Part shown: positions 45,135 to 53,905 of the stretch, piece by piece
Position numbering within the stretch: the stretch's first letter is position 1
Layout: each line of letters begins with the position of its first letter
Assembly (NCBI RefSeq): GCF_020103695.1
Contig: NZ_JAHXBF010000002.1
Span: 1 to 64,000, forward strand
Direction: 5' to 3'
Source: Hyalangium versicolor
Lineage (GTDB): Bacteria > Myxococcota > Myxococcia > Myxococcales > Myxococcaceae
DNA: 64,000 nt
The notes under the pieces: generated by a model
What the model saw: only the letters and a program-made list of their open reading frames with translations
Databases searched by the model: none
What the model was told of the DNA's origin: nothing
Position numbers and translations under genes: made by a program

Positions 45135-46807
45135 CACCGCACCTCCAGGGCTCGCCGCCGTGCGAGCGAGAGGAGTGCCTGTCCGAGCAGGACCAGCAAG
45201 ACGAAAGCGCAGGCGAGCACGGCGGCGGCGGCAGGGTCCGCATAGCTCTGGAGTTCGAACAGGAGCGTGCCCAGCACCTGGGAGCCCGCCGGGACGAGGA
45301 GAACGGACATGGTGATCTCCGTGGCACAGGCAAGGAAGGCCAGGACGAACGCGGCGAAGAGCGCGGGGCGCAGCAGCGGCAGGGGCGCATCGATGAAGGC
45401 CCGAAGCGGACCTGCGCCACTGACGCGAGCCGCCTCCGCGAGCGAGGGATCGATCTGGGCGAGCGCCTCCGAGCTGTTCCGGGTGCCCAGCGCGAGGTAC
45501 TTGGCCGCATAGGAAATGAGGAGCATCCAGGGCGTGTGAGCGAGTGCCAGGACGAAGGCGATCCGGTTGAAGAGGATGAACCGCAGGTCGCGAGAGAAGG
45601 CGATGAGGAGCGCGATGGCAAGCACCGTACCGGGAACGGCGTAGGGCCATACGGCGAGCGCCTCGATGCCTGCTCCGAGGCGGCGGAAGTGGCGCTGAAG
45701 GACGGCGCTGGCGAGTCCCAAGACACAGACGAGCAGCCCCGCGCCGAGCGCGAGCAGGAGGCTGCGCCCGGTGGCTTGCAGGGTCCGCGCCTGGAAGAGC
45801 ACGCCCGACCAGTTCCTGAGCGTGAGGCTCTCCCACGTCAGCGTGGCTCCGAAGCTGCGCTGGAAGGAAGTGAGGGCGACCGCTCCGAGCGGGAGCAGTA
45901 CGAGAACCGTGCACACGCTGCCGACAAGCAACGTCAGGGGGAGCCGGCCCCGCCCCAGTGAGAAGAGCCGCTGAGAGACACCCTTGCCTGCGCTGAGACG
46001 AACGCGCCCCGAGCGTCCCAGCGCCCAGGTGGCCCACAGCGCGAGCGGAGTGAGCACCAGGAGCGCGGTGGAGAGCACCACGGCCCGCGCGAGGCTCCCC
46101 TCCCCGCCCAGGAGGACGAGTTCGAAGACGCGAGTGGTGAGCACGCGCGTGGGAGGCGTCGCGGACACACCGAGGATGTACGGAACGCCGAACGCGGACG
46201 CCGCCATGAGGAACACCATCACCGCGCCCGAGAGCAGCGACGGCAGGGTGAGCGGGACGGTGGCGGCGAGCAGGGCACGAACGGGCGAGGCACCACACAC
46301 CCGTGCAGCCTCCTCCAGCGCTGGATCGACACGCCGGAGCGCCGCGGCCCCCGCGAGCAACACGAGCGGAAGTCCCGAAAGGCCCTCGACGAACGCGATG
46401 CCCACCGGTCCATAGATGTTGAAGGTCCCCTCGCCCAGCATGCGATTCAGGTACCCGGCGCGAGGACTGGCGAGGGAGATCCACCCCATGCCCCAGATGA
46501 ACGGCGGGATGGCGGAAGGGAGCGTGAAGAGCACGGCGAAGGCTCCCCGGAGCGGGAGGTCCGTGCGGAACAAGAGCAGCGACAAGGGCGCGCCGATAGC
46601 GAACGCGAACACCGCAGCTCCGAACGAGATGCCGAGCGTGTTCAAGAACGCCCCTGACTCGCCGGACAGCGCGGAGAGCGGCACGCCGCCAAGCGATCCC
46701 ACGCTCCGCCAGACCAGCACGGCCACGGGACCAATGGCGAAGAACAGGAGCGGCCCCAACCAAGCCCCAAGCCCGAGCCACCGGGAGACTGGAGCGCGCG
46801 CACTCAT
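45134..46807 (-). CDS. ABC transporter permease, FbpB-like fused type
   Basis: A 557-residue protein with about 12 transmembrane segments in two homologous halves. Each half has an EAA-like loop that contacts the ATPase (EEAARVCGASPVRALLAATV and LAEAARVSGAGPLRAFIDAP). The two-half layout is typical of ferric iron (FbpB/AfuB) and related importers. It is translated with overlap to both neighbours: ATGA with the binding-protein gene at 46804 and TGATG with the ATPase gene. Confidence 0.9.
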   Translation of the reverse strand: MSARAPVSRWLGLGAWLGPLLFFAIGPVAVLVWRSVGSLGGVPLSALSGESGAFLNTLGISFGAAVFAFAIGAPLSLLLFRTDLPLRGAFAVLFTLPSAIPPFIWGMGWISLASPRAGYLNRMLGEGTFNIYGPVGIAFVEGLSGLPLVLLAGAAALRRVDPALEEAARVCGASPVRALLAATVPLTLPSLLSGAVMVFLMAASAFGVPYILGVSATPPTRVLTTRVFELVLLGGEGSLARAVVLSTALLVLTPLALWATWALGRSGRVRLSAGKGVSQRLFSLGRGRLPLTLLVGSVCTVLVLLPLGAVALTSFQRSFGATLTWESLTLRNWSGVLFQARTLQATGRSLLLALGAGLLVCVLGLASAVLQRHFRRLGAGIEALAVWPYAVPGTVLAIALLIAFSRDLRFILFNRIAFVLALAHTPWMLLISYAAKYLALGTRNSSEALAQIDPSLAEAARVSGAGPLRAFIDAPLPLLRPALFAAFVLAFLACATEITMSVLLVPAGSQVLGTLLFELQSYADPAAAAVLACAFVLLVLLGQALLSLARRRALEVR

Positions 46808-47853
46808 CGCGAGAACGCCTTGCCGAAAGCTTCCTTGATGGCGCTACCGCGAGTGAGGCCCAGCTCGACGAGGGCCGGAGTCCACTGCTGGGATCGGTCC
46901 ATCAGCGTATCGAGACCGAACAGGGTGCGGGGCCCTTGGAGCCGGGGATCCACCGCATGCATGTCGCCCTTCTCCACGACGATGCGCTGGCTCTCGGGAG
47001 ACAGGAGCAGATCCACGACGGCCTTGGCAGCCACGGCGTTGCGCGTCGTGCTGAAGATGGCGACGGGGCCGGGGATGATGACGGCGCCATCCTCGGGCCA
47101 GACGACTTCGATGGGACTGCCGCGAGCCTTCGCGGCGAGGGCGTTCTCGAGCAACAGCACGCCGGCATCCACCTCTCCGCTCTCGACCTTCTGAAGCACG
47201 GCGGCATTTCCTCCGGCGACGATGGCGCCCTTGGCGCGGAGCTGCGAGAAGAACGCATCGCCATACTTCGCCTGGATGAACACGGCCCAGGTGAAGGCGG
47301 TGCCCGAGGTGAACGGGTCGCCGATTCCAGCGCGTCCCTTCCAGCGCTCGCCCACGAGGTCCGCGAAAGAGGCCGGCGGAGGCACGGAGTCCTGCCGGTG
47401 CACGAGGACCATGGTGGACAGGCGCATCGCGGCATAGTGCGCATCGAGCTCCAGCAGCGAGCGAGGAACCCGAAGGACATTGGGAGAGGCGTAGCGAAGG
47501 AAGGCGCCTTCACGGGCGAGCCGCTCGTACAGGAAGGGATCCGAGGTGGCGATCACATCCGCGCGGACGGCTCCAGCGGCGCGCTCGGCTTCGAGGCGGC
47601 TGGCGACCTTCTCGCTCCCAGCCTGGTACCAGTGGACCTGGACGTTGGGGAGCTTCTCCTTGAGCAGCGGGTCGAGCGCATCGAGCACGTGCTGGTACAT
47701 GGAGGTGTAGACCCACACATCTCCCGAAGGCGCGCCTTCTCGGGCAGCCGAGGAGGGGCCATCCGACGGCGCGGCCGACTCGATGCGGCACGAGGCCAGG
47801 ATGACGAGCGCGGACACGAAACTGGCACGCAAGAGGAGCGAGAGGCGTGACAT
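46804..47853 (-). CDS. ABC transporter substrate-binding lipoprotein, ferric-iron type
   Basis: A 349-residue lipoprotein with lipobox LASC. The mature part reads VWVYTSMYQHVLDALDPLLK, YQAGSEKVASRLEAE and ADVIATSDPFLYERL, as in FbpA/AfuA ferric-binding proteins and related 2-aminoethylphosphonate or thiamine binders. The substrate cannot be fixed from sequence alone. First gene of the importer operon; ATG 47853 is chosen for the signal peptide. It is divergent from the Mug gene, 99 bases away. Confidence 0.88.
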   Translation of the reverse strand: MSRLSLLLRASFVSALVILASCRIESAAPSDGPSSAAREGAPSGDVWVYTSMYQHVLDALDPLLKEKLPNVQVHWYQAGSEKVASRLEAERAAGAVRADVIATSDPFLYERLAREGAFLRYASPNVLRVPRSLLELDAHYAAMRLSTMVLVHRQDSVPPPASFADLVGERWKGRAGIGDPFTSGTAFTWAVFIQAKYGDAFFSQLRAKGAIVAGGNAAVLQKVESGEVDAGVLLLENALAAKARGSPIEVVWPEDGAVIIPGPVAIFSTTRNAVAAKAVVDLLLSPESQRIVVEKGDMHAVDPRLQGPRTLFGLDTLMDRSQQWTPALVELGLTRGSAIKEAFGKAFSR

Positions 47854-47952
47854 GCGCGCCCCATTATGAGGTACGGGCACGGAATGTCACCGGCAGCGAA
47901 CGAAACGGACCCGGTAGACTGTGGGCACGCCTACCCGGTAGGTTGCCTGCCG

Positions 47953-48510
47953 ATGACGCCACCTCGAAGACCGACTCCGGAGCAACTGCGCGCCGCCGTG
48001 GGGCGAAGCATGCCGGACCTCATCGCGCCGGGGCTGCGGGTCCTCTTCTGCGGCATCAACCCGAGCCTGTACTCGGCGGTGGTGGGGTACCACTTCGCGA
48101 GGCCGGGCAATCGGTTCTGGCCCACGCTTCACGCCGCGGGCATCACGCAGCGGCTGCTGGCTCCCTCCGAGCAGGAGGAGCTGATGGGGCTCGGCTATGG
48201 AATCACCAACGTGGTGGATCGCGCCACGGCGACCGCGGACCAGCTCGCGCCAGAAGAGTTGATCAAGGGAGGGCGCCGGCTGGTCACCAAAGCCAAGCGC
48301 TACCGGCCGCGCTTCATTGCGCTGCTGGGGATCAGCGCCTACCGCGCGGCCTTCGGGCGGCCGGAGGCCGTACTGGGGCTCCAGCCGGAGACCGTGGGAG
48401 AATCCCGGCTCTGGGTCCTGCCCAATCCGAGCGGGCTCAACGCCCACTATCAACTGAAGGATCTGGCACGCCTCTTCGGTGAGCTCCGGAGCGCGGCGGA
48501 GCAGGACTGA
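47953..48510 (+). CDS. mug: G/U(T) mismatch-specific uracil-DNA glycosylase
   Basis: A 185-residue protein of the Mug/TDG family. Motif 1 LFCGINPSLYSA and motif 2 PNPSGLNAHY are intact, and GYHFARPGNRFWPTLHAAG is typical. It removes uracil, ethenocytosine or thymine opposite G in base excision repair. ATG 47953 is preferred since family similarity starts soon after; an in-frame ATG at 47884 would add 23 residues. Single gene, convergent with the methyltransferase. Confidence 0.9.
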   Translation: MTPPRRPTPEQLRAAVGRSMPDLIAPGLRVLFCGINPSLYSAVVGYHFARPGNRFWPTLHAAGITQRLLAPSEQEELMGLGYGITNVVDRATATADQLAPEELIKGGRRLVTKAKRYRPRFIALLGISAYRAAFGRPEAVLGLQPETVGESRLWVLPNPSGLNAHYQLKDLARLFGELRSAAEQD

Positions 48511-48520
48511 CCGAGCCTCT

Positions 48521-49381
48521 TCACTTCCCCGCGCCGGAGTCCCGCTTCCGGGCCAGCACGACTCGGAAGTGCGTCACGGGCTGCTGCAGGCCAGGTGGGT
48601 CCGAGAAGCGTTGTGCCCACTCTTGGATGCCGCTGTCTTCGAGTGCCTCGAAACCGGCCTCGTCGAGCAGGGCCTTCATCGTCTCGGGTGTCCGCTCACC
48701 GATCATCGGCTCGCTCCACAAGCCGAGAACGAAGTTCATCGTTCGCGAGCGCGCCCCAGGAGTGGCGTAGTTGACGATGATGCCCGAGCCAGGAGCCGCG
48801 CGAGCGGAGACACGCGCGAGGGTGCTGCGTACCGCGGCATCCGTGAGGTACATGACCACGCCCTCCCAGATGAAGAACGTGGGCTGGTCGGCGCGATGAC
48901 CGGCCTGCTGGAGCGCCACGTCGAGGGAGTCCTTCTCGAAGTTGACGGTGACGAAGTGAAGGCGCTGGGGTATCGGCTTGAGAGCGCCCAGGCGTGACTT
49001 CTTGAAGTTCTGCGTAGCGGGGTGATCGACCTCGAAGACGACGGAGTCCGCGAGTTCCTGGATGCGGTAGGCCCGCCCATCCAGGCCAGCGCCGAGGATG
49101 ACGACCTGGCGCACGCCGCGAGCGAGCGCCTCGCGGAGGTACGTATCGATGAGCACGGTGCGCAGCGCGAGCTGTTCGACACCAACAGCAGCGCCCGTGC
49201 GCGATGGAGCAGCGGCCTTCCGCCGCCACTCGATGAAGCGGAGGAGGGTCGACCAGGGAGCGGCGAGCAGGTGACGCGCGGTGGGATCGCGAAACCCGGG
49301 CACGGAAGAGAACCCGAGATCCGCCAGCGCGCGGAGCAACGCCACCAACGAAGCCGTCTGGCTCGGCCGCCCTTCTTTCAT
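48521..49381 (-). CDS. TIGR00027/LCM-type SAM-dependent methyltransferase
   Basis: A 286-residue protein. The N-terminal SQTASLVALLRALAD, the AdoMet-binding VVILGAGLDGRAYRI, the acidic residue in FEVDHPATQ and the block FIWEGVVMYLTDAAVRSTL are hallmarks of the leucine carboxyl methyltransferase-like, TIGR00027 family of putative methyltransferases. Substrates are unknown and in actinobacteria often concern secondary metabolites. The gene is convergent with mug, ten bases between stops. Confidence 0.85.
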   Translation of the reverse strand: MKEGRPSQTASLVALLRALADLGFSSVPGFRDPTARHLLAAPWSTLLRFIEWRRKAAAPSRTGAAVGVEQLALRTVLIDTYLREALARGVRQVVILGAGLDGRAYRIQELADSVVFEVDHPATQNFKKSRLGALKPIPQRLHFVTVNFEKDSLDVALQQAGHRADQPTFFIWEGVVMYLTDAAVRSTLARVSARAAPGSGIIVNYATPGARSRTMNFVLGLWSEPMIGERTPETMKALLDEAGFEALEDSGIQEWAQRFSDPPGLQQPVTHFRVVLARKRDSGAGK

Positions 49382-49474
49382 GTCCGCACCCTCCCCACAC
49401 AGGACACCCTACCATCGAGCAACCGCAGTGGGGACAAGTCCCAGCAAAGAGGTGAGCTTCGGAAATGAGCTGGC

Positions 49475-50449
49475 TCAGTGTTGTGGGAGACTGCGCAGTT
49501 TCTCTGCGGCATCATCGAAGACCTTGCCGAAGGTCATGTCGTCCGGGCGATGCGCTTCGAGAAAAGGTGCGTCCTCGGGAAGTCCAACCTCTCCCAAGAT
49601 GCTCGCAGCCCTCAGCGCAGGACTCGGGAAGATTGCAGCGATGAGGCTCCGAGCCACTGCTCGCAAGGCCATGCGAGTCTCGTCTGGCAATGTGGCAAGG
49701 AACCGCTCCCGATCCATGAGCAGCAGGCTGAACAGGCGATCGCAGTAGCCAGCAGCCTTGCGATCGCGACGCATGGCCTCTTCGCCCAGAGTCCCGGCTC
49801 CTGCGATGAACGCAGGCAACGTGGATATCAAGTTGCCCGGAACATCCTCCTCGAGAACCACGAGCACTTCCTCTTTGAGGTCCACAGGGACCGACGGGTC
49901 TCGAGCCCACGCATGGAGTTCTTCCGGTGACTTCTCCAGCAGCACCAGCAGTCCATGGAGGCCATGAGGAGCGGGGAGAGTCAGCCGGGCCAGGCTTCGG
50001 CGAAGGGCGGCAACGAGTTCTGGATGACGCCTTCTCCAGAGAGCAGCTGCCAGGGCATACACCTCCGAGCGCTCTGGCTTGCCAGCCGCCATCCGCTCCA
50101 GCTTCCCCAACAGGACATCTCGCGCCTTGGGATGCTCAATGCGTCCCAGCGCGTGGATGATGTCTTCCGCGACGGCCTCGCCATCGTAGTCGTCGCCCGC
50201 CTCTTCGATCGCGAGTTGCTGCTCCAGGCGCCGCGCACTGGACTCTCCGCCCAGCTCGCCCAGCCCGAATGCCGCGGCTTGCCGCGCCAATCCGAAGGAG
50301 TCCTCCAGCAGGGTCTCCAGGGCGGCACGGATCTCCTCGGGATTCGCCCCGAGCTGGAACACCAGCTCGCGCGCCCGGTCCTCGTCACCCCATTTGAATG
50401 CATCGATCAGCTCGTCCTGGACCTGAGCCACATCCGCCCCACGCGCCAT
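49475..50449 (-). CDS. HEAT-repeat-like protein, candidate immunity protein
   Basis: A 324-residue, mostly helical, acidic protein with HEAT-like repeats: LARQAAAFGLGELGGESSAR, VAEDIIHALGRIEHPKARDV and LRAASILGEVGLPEDAPFLE. There is no signal peptide, so it is cytoplasmic. It starts 12 bases after the stop of the frameshifted polymorphic toxin on the same strand, the place where immunity genes sit. HEAT-type proteins can bind and block partner proteins. The immunity role is inferred from position only. Confidence 0.65.
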   Translation of the reverse strand: MARGADVAQVQDELIDAFKWGDEDRARELVFQLGANPEEIRAALETLLEDSFGLARQAAAFGLGELGGESSARRLEQQLAIEEAGDDYDGEAVAEDIIHALGRIEHPKARDVLLGKLERMAAGKPERSEVYALAAALWRRRHPELVAALRRSLARLTLPAPHGLHGLLVLLEKSPEELHAWARDPSVPVDLKEEVLVVLEEDVPGNLISTLPAFIAGAGTLGEEAMRRDRKAAGYCDRLFSLLLMDRERFLATLPDETRMALRAVARSLIAAIFPSPALRAASILGEVGLPEDAPFLEAHRPDDMTFGKVFDDAAEKLRSLPQH

Positions 50450-50461
50450 CTTGCGACCTCT

Positions 50462-51726
50462 CTATGGGTAGGCCACGCCGGGAGGTACGTACCGTCTCAG
50501 GAGCGTGCCGTCCAACAGGTACAGCTCATGGATCGCCATCTCATCCGCTCGTTTCATGGCGTCGAAAGCATCGAGTTCCCGCTTCACGTCTCGTAGATCG
50601 GAGACATAGTTGGTGTTATGCCGCACGCCATCGGGCCGAAGAGAAGACACATCAGGCCTGCGGAAGCGAACTCCATCTGCAGGCCTTGATGTGGGAACCG
50701 CCTGACCCTTGGCGTTCAACTGTGCCTTGTTCTTCCGCAGATCGGTGTGCCCCGCCTGCTCCCTGGCAGCCAGCTCACGCTCGATGGTCTCGTTGTGCAG
50801 AGGGTTCTGCCGCGTATGCGGAGCACCATATCGAGTCGATAACTTCGGGCCGCCCCCTCCACCAGAACTCGCACCGGCCATGGTCGAGCACATGGCAAAC
50901 CCTCCGCACATCCGCGATGCCGCCTCCCCCACCGCCACGCCACTGAGCACCAGGCTGCCATCGGCCACCACCTGCGCCGTGGCCGCAGCCTCCAGCGCCA
51001 CCCTCCCTCCACCATGTACCGCGGGGCTCCAAGCAGAGCTCCCAGTCCCCCGGGAGGCACCGTGGGCACCGTCTTGGCCACGCCCATGCTCGCCACCATC
51101 ACCAGCACCCTCAGCATGGTGCCTCCCATCGCCTTGCCGAAGTGCGCTGCGGCCGCGTCCAACTCAGCCTCTGTGCGTGCCGCCTCGGACTCCCGGTAGA
51201 GCCGCAAACATGCCAGCGCCAGGTTCACCACCTCCAGCATCCCCACCGTGATGGCGAGCGCCGCAGTCAGCGTCACGGCAAAGGCCTTGGAGAAGAGGGG
51301 CTCGGGCACGAGCCACGCCGCGAAGTACACCCCCACGGACAGGCACACGCTGGCCAGAAACACGGGCGAACTGAACAGCTCCACCGCCGCCTCGTGAACC
51401 CCGGCCCCCATGTAGCGGGGAGACAGCTTCAAGGCCTGAAAGAAGCGGCTCTGCTCCAGCGACTCCGGAAGGGGCAGTAGCAACGAGCCGAAACGCGCCA
51501 GAAACACCTCGCGCAGATTCCGTCCCCCAGCAGTTGGAGTGCCGTCGTCCAACAACCTGAGCCGTGTCGATGGAACGACTCGGATCTCAGGCCGCTCTGC
51601 CAGGAAGGCAGCGTGGAAGACGGTCAACGCCGCCTGAGCTTCCTCGACGCTCAGCCTCTGAAGTTCCAGGTTCGGCATCACTTCTGGAAAGGAGAGGCGT
51701 ATTTGACGCTCCGTGATCCTGCTCAC
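50462..51726 (-). pseudogene. Polymorphic toxin with myxobacterial scaffold, interrupted by a frameshift
   Basis: The first frame (51726 to about 51001) encodes a scaffold known from myxobacterial toxin proteins: SPRYMGAGVHEAAVELFSSP, two hydrophobic helices (FLASVCLSVGVYFAAWL and AVTLTAALAITVGMLEVVNL) and TVPPGGLGALLGAPRYMVEG. The expected continuation ALEAAATAQVVADGSLVLSG lies in the next frame (about 51000 to 50462), which also holds the C-terminal toxin domain with ELAAREQAGHTDLRKNKAQL and RRPDVSSLRPDGVRHN. One G missing in the GGGAGGG run at about 51001-51007 would explain the shift. The C-terminal part looks like a nuclease domain with a RPD motif. It is either a sequencing error, a dead copy or a phase-variable gene. 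Confidence 0.7.
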
Positions 51727-51827
51727 CCTCGCGGTGGCTGGCGCGCCGCCTTCGATAGCGCCTCCTGAAGTCGCACTTCTCGAGAGGGAATGGCCTTGCC
51801 CCAGAGCTGCGCTCCCGCGATGAGCAA
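51723..51827 (-). CDS. Possible small ORF before the toxin gene
   Basis: A short frame whose stop overlaps the toxin ATG by four bases (ATGA at 51726-51723). With TTG 51827 it would encode 34 residues ending in EVRLQEALSKAARQ. The start is uncertain, no ribosome site stands out, and the open frame continues upstream into the PPC-like gene. It may be a leader peptide for coupling or chance. Confidence 0.2.
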   Translation of the reverse strand: MLIAGAQLWGKAIPSREVRLQEALSKAARQPPRG

Positions 51828-51846
51828 GGAGCGCAGCCCGGTCAGG

Positions 51847-53187
51847 CTAGAGACCGACGGGATACCACTCCGTATACGCGTAGTGCCAGAGGTGACGGCC
51901 CACCGAGGCACCCTCCGCGGACAGCGTGAACGAGGCCATATCGTAATGCTCCGCCCCAAACACGAAGTCGTACTTCAGGACGCCGAGAGCGCCGGGGAGC
52001 TCCACCGGGATACTGAAAGCCCCGCTGGCATCCGACACGCCCGTAGCGAACGTCTGCTTCCGGTAAGTGCTCGGCGTGTAGACGGCGAGGTTCACGGGAG
52101 TGTTCGGCAACACACGGCCATACCGGTCCTTCAAGGTACCCTTGAACGTGGCAGTCGTCTGGATGCGCCAGGAGGGGCCATACGCAGGATTGTAGTTGAT
52201 GTAATCCTCCACTCCGGTGTGGTTGAGCACCTTGATATCCGTCAAAGCGCCCGCGGCCACGGCCACACGGACGGTATAGGGCTCCGCGGGAGTGACCGTG
52301 TCGAGCGAGAGGACGCGCACGTACCAGGTCCCCGGCGACAGCGTGAAGGCGGCCTGGGTGTTCTTGTTGACGGTGGCGAGCGACGTGCCATGGATGTTGG
52401 TGGCAAACAGGTGGAGCTGGTAGGTCCCCGTCGCCGCCGTGTTCAGCGAGAACACGAAAGTGTTCTCCTGAGTGACGGTGAGGGCGGTCCAGTCCTCGTC
52501 GAAGGCATTGTCCAACGTACGGGACGCCGAGATTCCATCGGTGGCACTCCGGGCCTGCCAGGGGTTGTCATTGGGCTCATCCACATCAGGGAGGGACGAG
52601 TACAAGACGGCCAACGTGTAAGGATTGACGGGGTCCGCGCCCTGATAGGCATGGACCGCAATGAAGTAGATCTCCCCCGTGGCCGCGGGGGTGCTGACCT
52701 GCTCATAGTGCGTGGGCGCATAGAACGAGTAGGCCTGCAGCGCGAGCGTGCCGTCCGCCGGGTTGTACTTGTAGAGGTACAAATCGTAATCCAGGCTGGC
52801 GTTGTTCACCGTCTGGAGGAACGCCGTGACCTTGCCGTTGGCCGGAACATAGACATAGTACCAGGCCTGCTCATCCTGGACCGCAAGGGTGGCGCTCACC
52901 TGGGTGTTCAGGTCGAGGTACTGCGCGGTTTGCGGCGAATTGTTCGCCCCGAACAAGGCTACGTTCCCGGCAGCCCGGCTTCTCAGTTGCCCGAGGTCTA
53001 CCCGGCCAGCAACCCCTGGCACGCTCTGGGATTTCGCGGTGGCAGTTTCCGGGACGCCCGATGCCAGTTCCTTGGCACGCTGAAGCGACATATCCACTCG
53101 CTCAGGAGTGGCGGCACTCGCAGCGAGCGGAGCCCACAGCACGAGGGGAAGTACAATCAAGGCACTCTTCAAGGCAGCCAATCTCAA
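51847..53187 (-). CDS. Exported protein with PPC-like beta domains
   Basis: A 446-residue protein with a cleavable signal peptide (LIVLPLVLWAPLAASAA). Two bacterial pre-peptidase C-terminal (PPC)-like domains are suggested by AWYYVYVPANGKVTAFLQTV at about 140-235 and by DEDWTALTVTQENTFVFSL at about 250-345. A carboxypeptidase regulatory-like beta domain follows (LKDRYGRVLPNTPVNLAVYT). No protease is attached. TTG 53187 is used since AGAGGAG lies seven bases upstream and no ATG fits. It lies upstream of the toxin gene on the same strand and could be a helper, but this is not shown. Confidence 0.7.
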   Translation of the reverse strand: MRLAALKSALIVLPLVLWAPLAASAATPERVDMSLQRAKELASGVPETATAKSQSVPGVAGRVDLGQLRSRAAGNVALFGANNSPQTAQYLDLNTQVSATLAVQDEQAWYYVYVPANGKVTAFLQTVNNASLDYDLYLYKYNPADGTLALQAYSFYAPTHYEQVSTPAATGEIYFIAVHAYQGADPVNPYTLAVLYSSLPDVDEPNDNPWQARSATDGISASRTLDNAFDEDWTALTVTQENTFVFSLNTAATGTYQLHLFATNIHGTSLATVNKNTQAAFTLSPGTWYVRVLSLDTVTPAEPYTVRVAVAAGALTDIKVLNHTGVEDYINYNPAYGPSWRIQTTATFKGTLKDRYGRVLPNTPVNLAVYTPSTYRKQTFATGVSDASGAFSIPVELPGALGVLKYDFVFGAEHYDMASFTLSAEGASVGRHLWHYAYTEWYPVGL

Positions 53188-53368
53188 TGCAAACTCCTCT
53201 CAAAGATGAGGCGCCAGGGTATAGAGGAGCCCAATCGGGAATTTCAAGAAAGGAATCAGTACCGACATGCCACATGATTGTGGCGAGGCCTATGTGCCCT
53301 TGAAGCATTGCACTCCCCATCAATAATTCCACTACGCAAGGCTTCAGCAGCGCGGCCTGCGTGGGCAG

Positions 53369-53581
53369 GTGCCATTCAGACGAGTGCAACCGCTACCCAC
53401 CCGCGTGGAAAGCCTGACGCGAAGGCTGGAAGCGGAAGAAGGAGAGGCGGTGGTCCGCATCATCTGCTCGGCCAGACCTGACGCTCTCCAGGAGAAGGAC
53501 GCCGTTCTCATCTTTCCTTGGGATGTGCCGGAAATCATCAGCCGCGACGCCAGGCTGGTCGCGCAGATCTCTGGCGACTGA
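53369..53581 (+). CDS. Small hypothetical ORF
   Basis: A 70-codon frame from GTG 53369 with protein-like composition at its C-terminal half (AVVRIICSARPDALQEKDAV, then WDVPEIISRDARLVAQISGD). No family was recognised and the start is weak. It may be the remnant of a larger gene. The rest of 53188-53905 holds no other candidate gene, only the 42-base repeats noted separately. Confidence 0.25.
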   Translation: MPFRRVQPLPTRVESLTRRLEAEEGEAVVRIICSARPDALQEKDAVLIFPWDVPEIISRDARLVAQISGD

Positions 53582-53642
53582 CGGGCCCCGGTTCCGACGC
53601 CCCAGGTTGGACAACTGCCGCGCGGAGTGGTGGCAGAGTGCC

Positions 53643-53706
53643 ACTACCAACCAGTTGGGAGTGGGCCTCGGCTCCCAGATGGCTACTACCAACCAGTTGG
53701 GAGTGG
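53643..53706 (+). repeat. Two 42-bp tandem units with palindromic core upstream of kinase gene
   Basis: The stretch ACTACCAACCAGTTGGGAGT occurs at 53643 and again at 53685, exactly 42 bases apart. Its core CCAACCAGTTGG is an inverted repeat of five bases with a two-base spacer. Flanking bases are also similar, so this is a two-copy tandem repeat. It lies about 200 bases upstream of the Ser/Thr kinase start. A spacing of four helical turns would place two bound dimers on the same face of the DNA. Confidence 0.55.
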
Positions 53707-53905
53707 ACCTCAGCCTCCCGCCACCCCGGCAGAAGAACATGCTCAGTGTTCACGTGGGGTTGGCCTGGCGGAAAGGGAGGAGTGCGTCCAAGCCGACAGG
53801 CAGAGGCAATGAAAGGTAGGACATGGAAGGAGCTGGGGACATGGACTCCCCACCTGGGTTTCCAGGCTGTGGTAGCTTGCCTGACACACCCAGGAGGTAG
53901 GGTAC

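Noticed and set aside
44082..46781. Single 899-codon frame covering the ABC ATPase and continuing through the permease region
   Set aside because: Only the part from 45134 encodes the ATPase; the upstream part is out of frame with the permease and has no transmembrane pattern.
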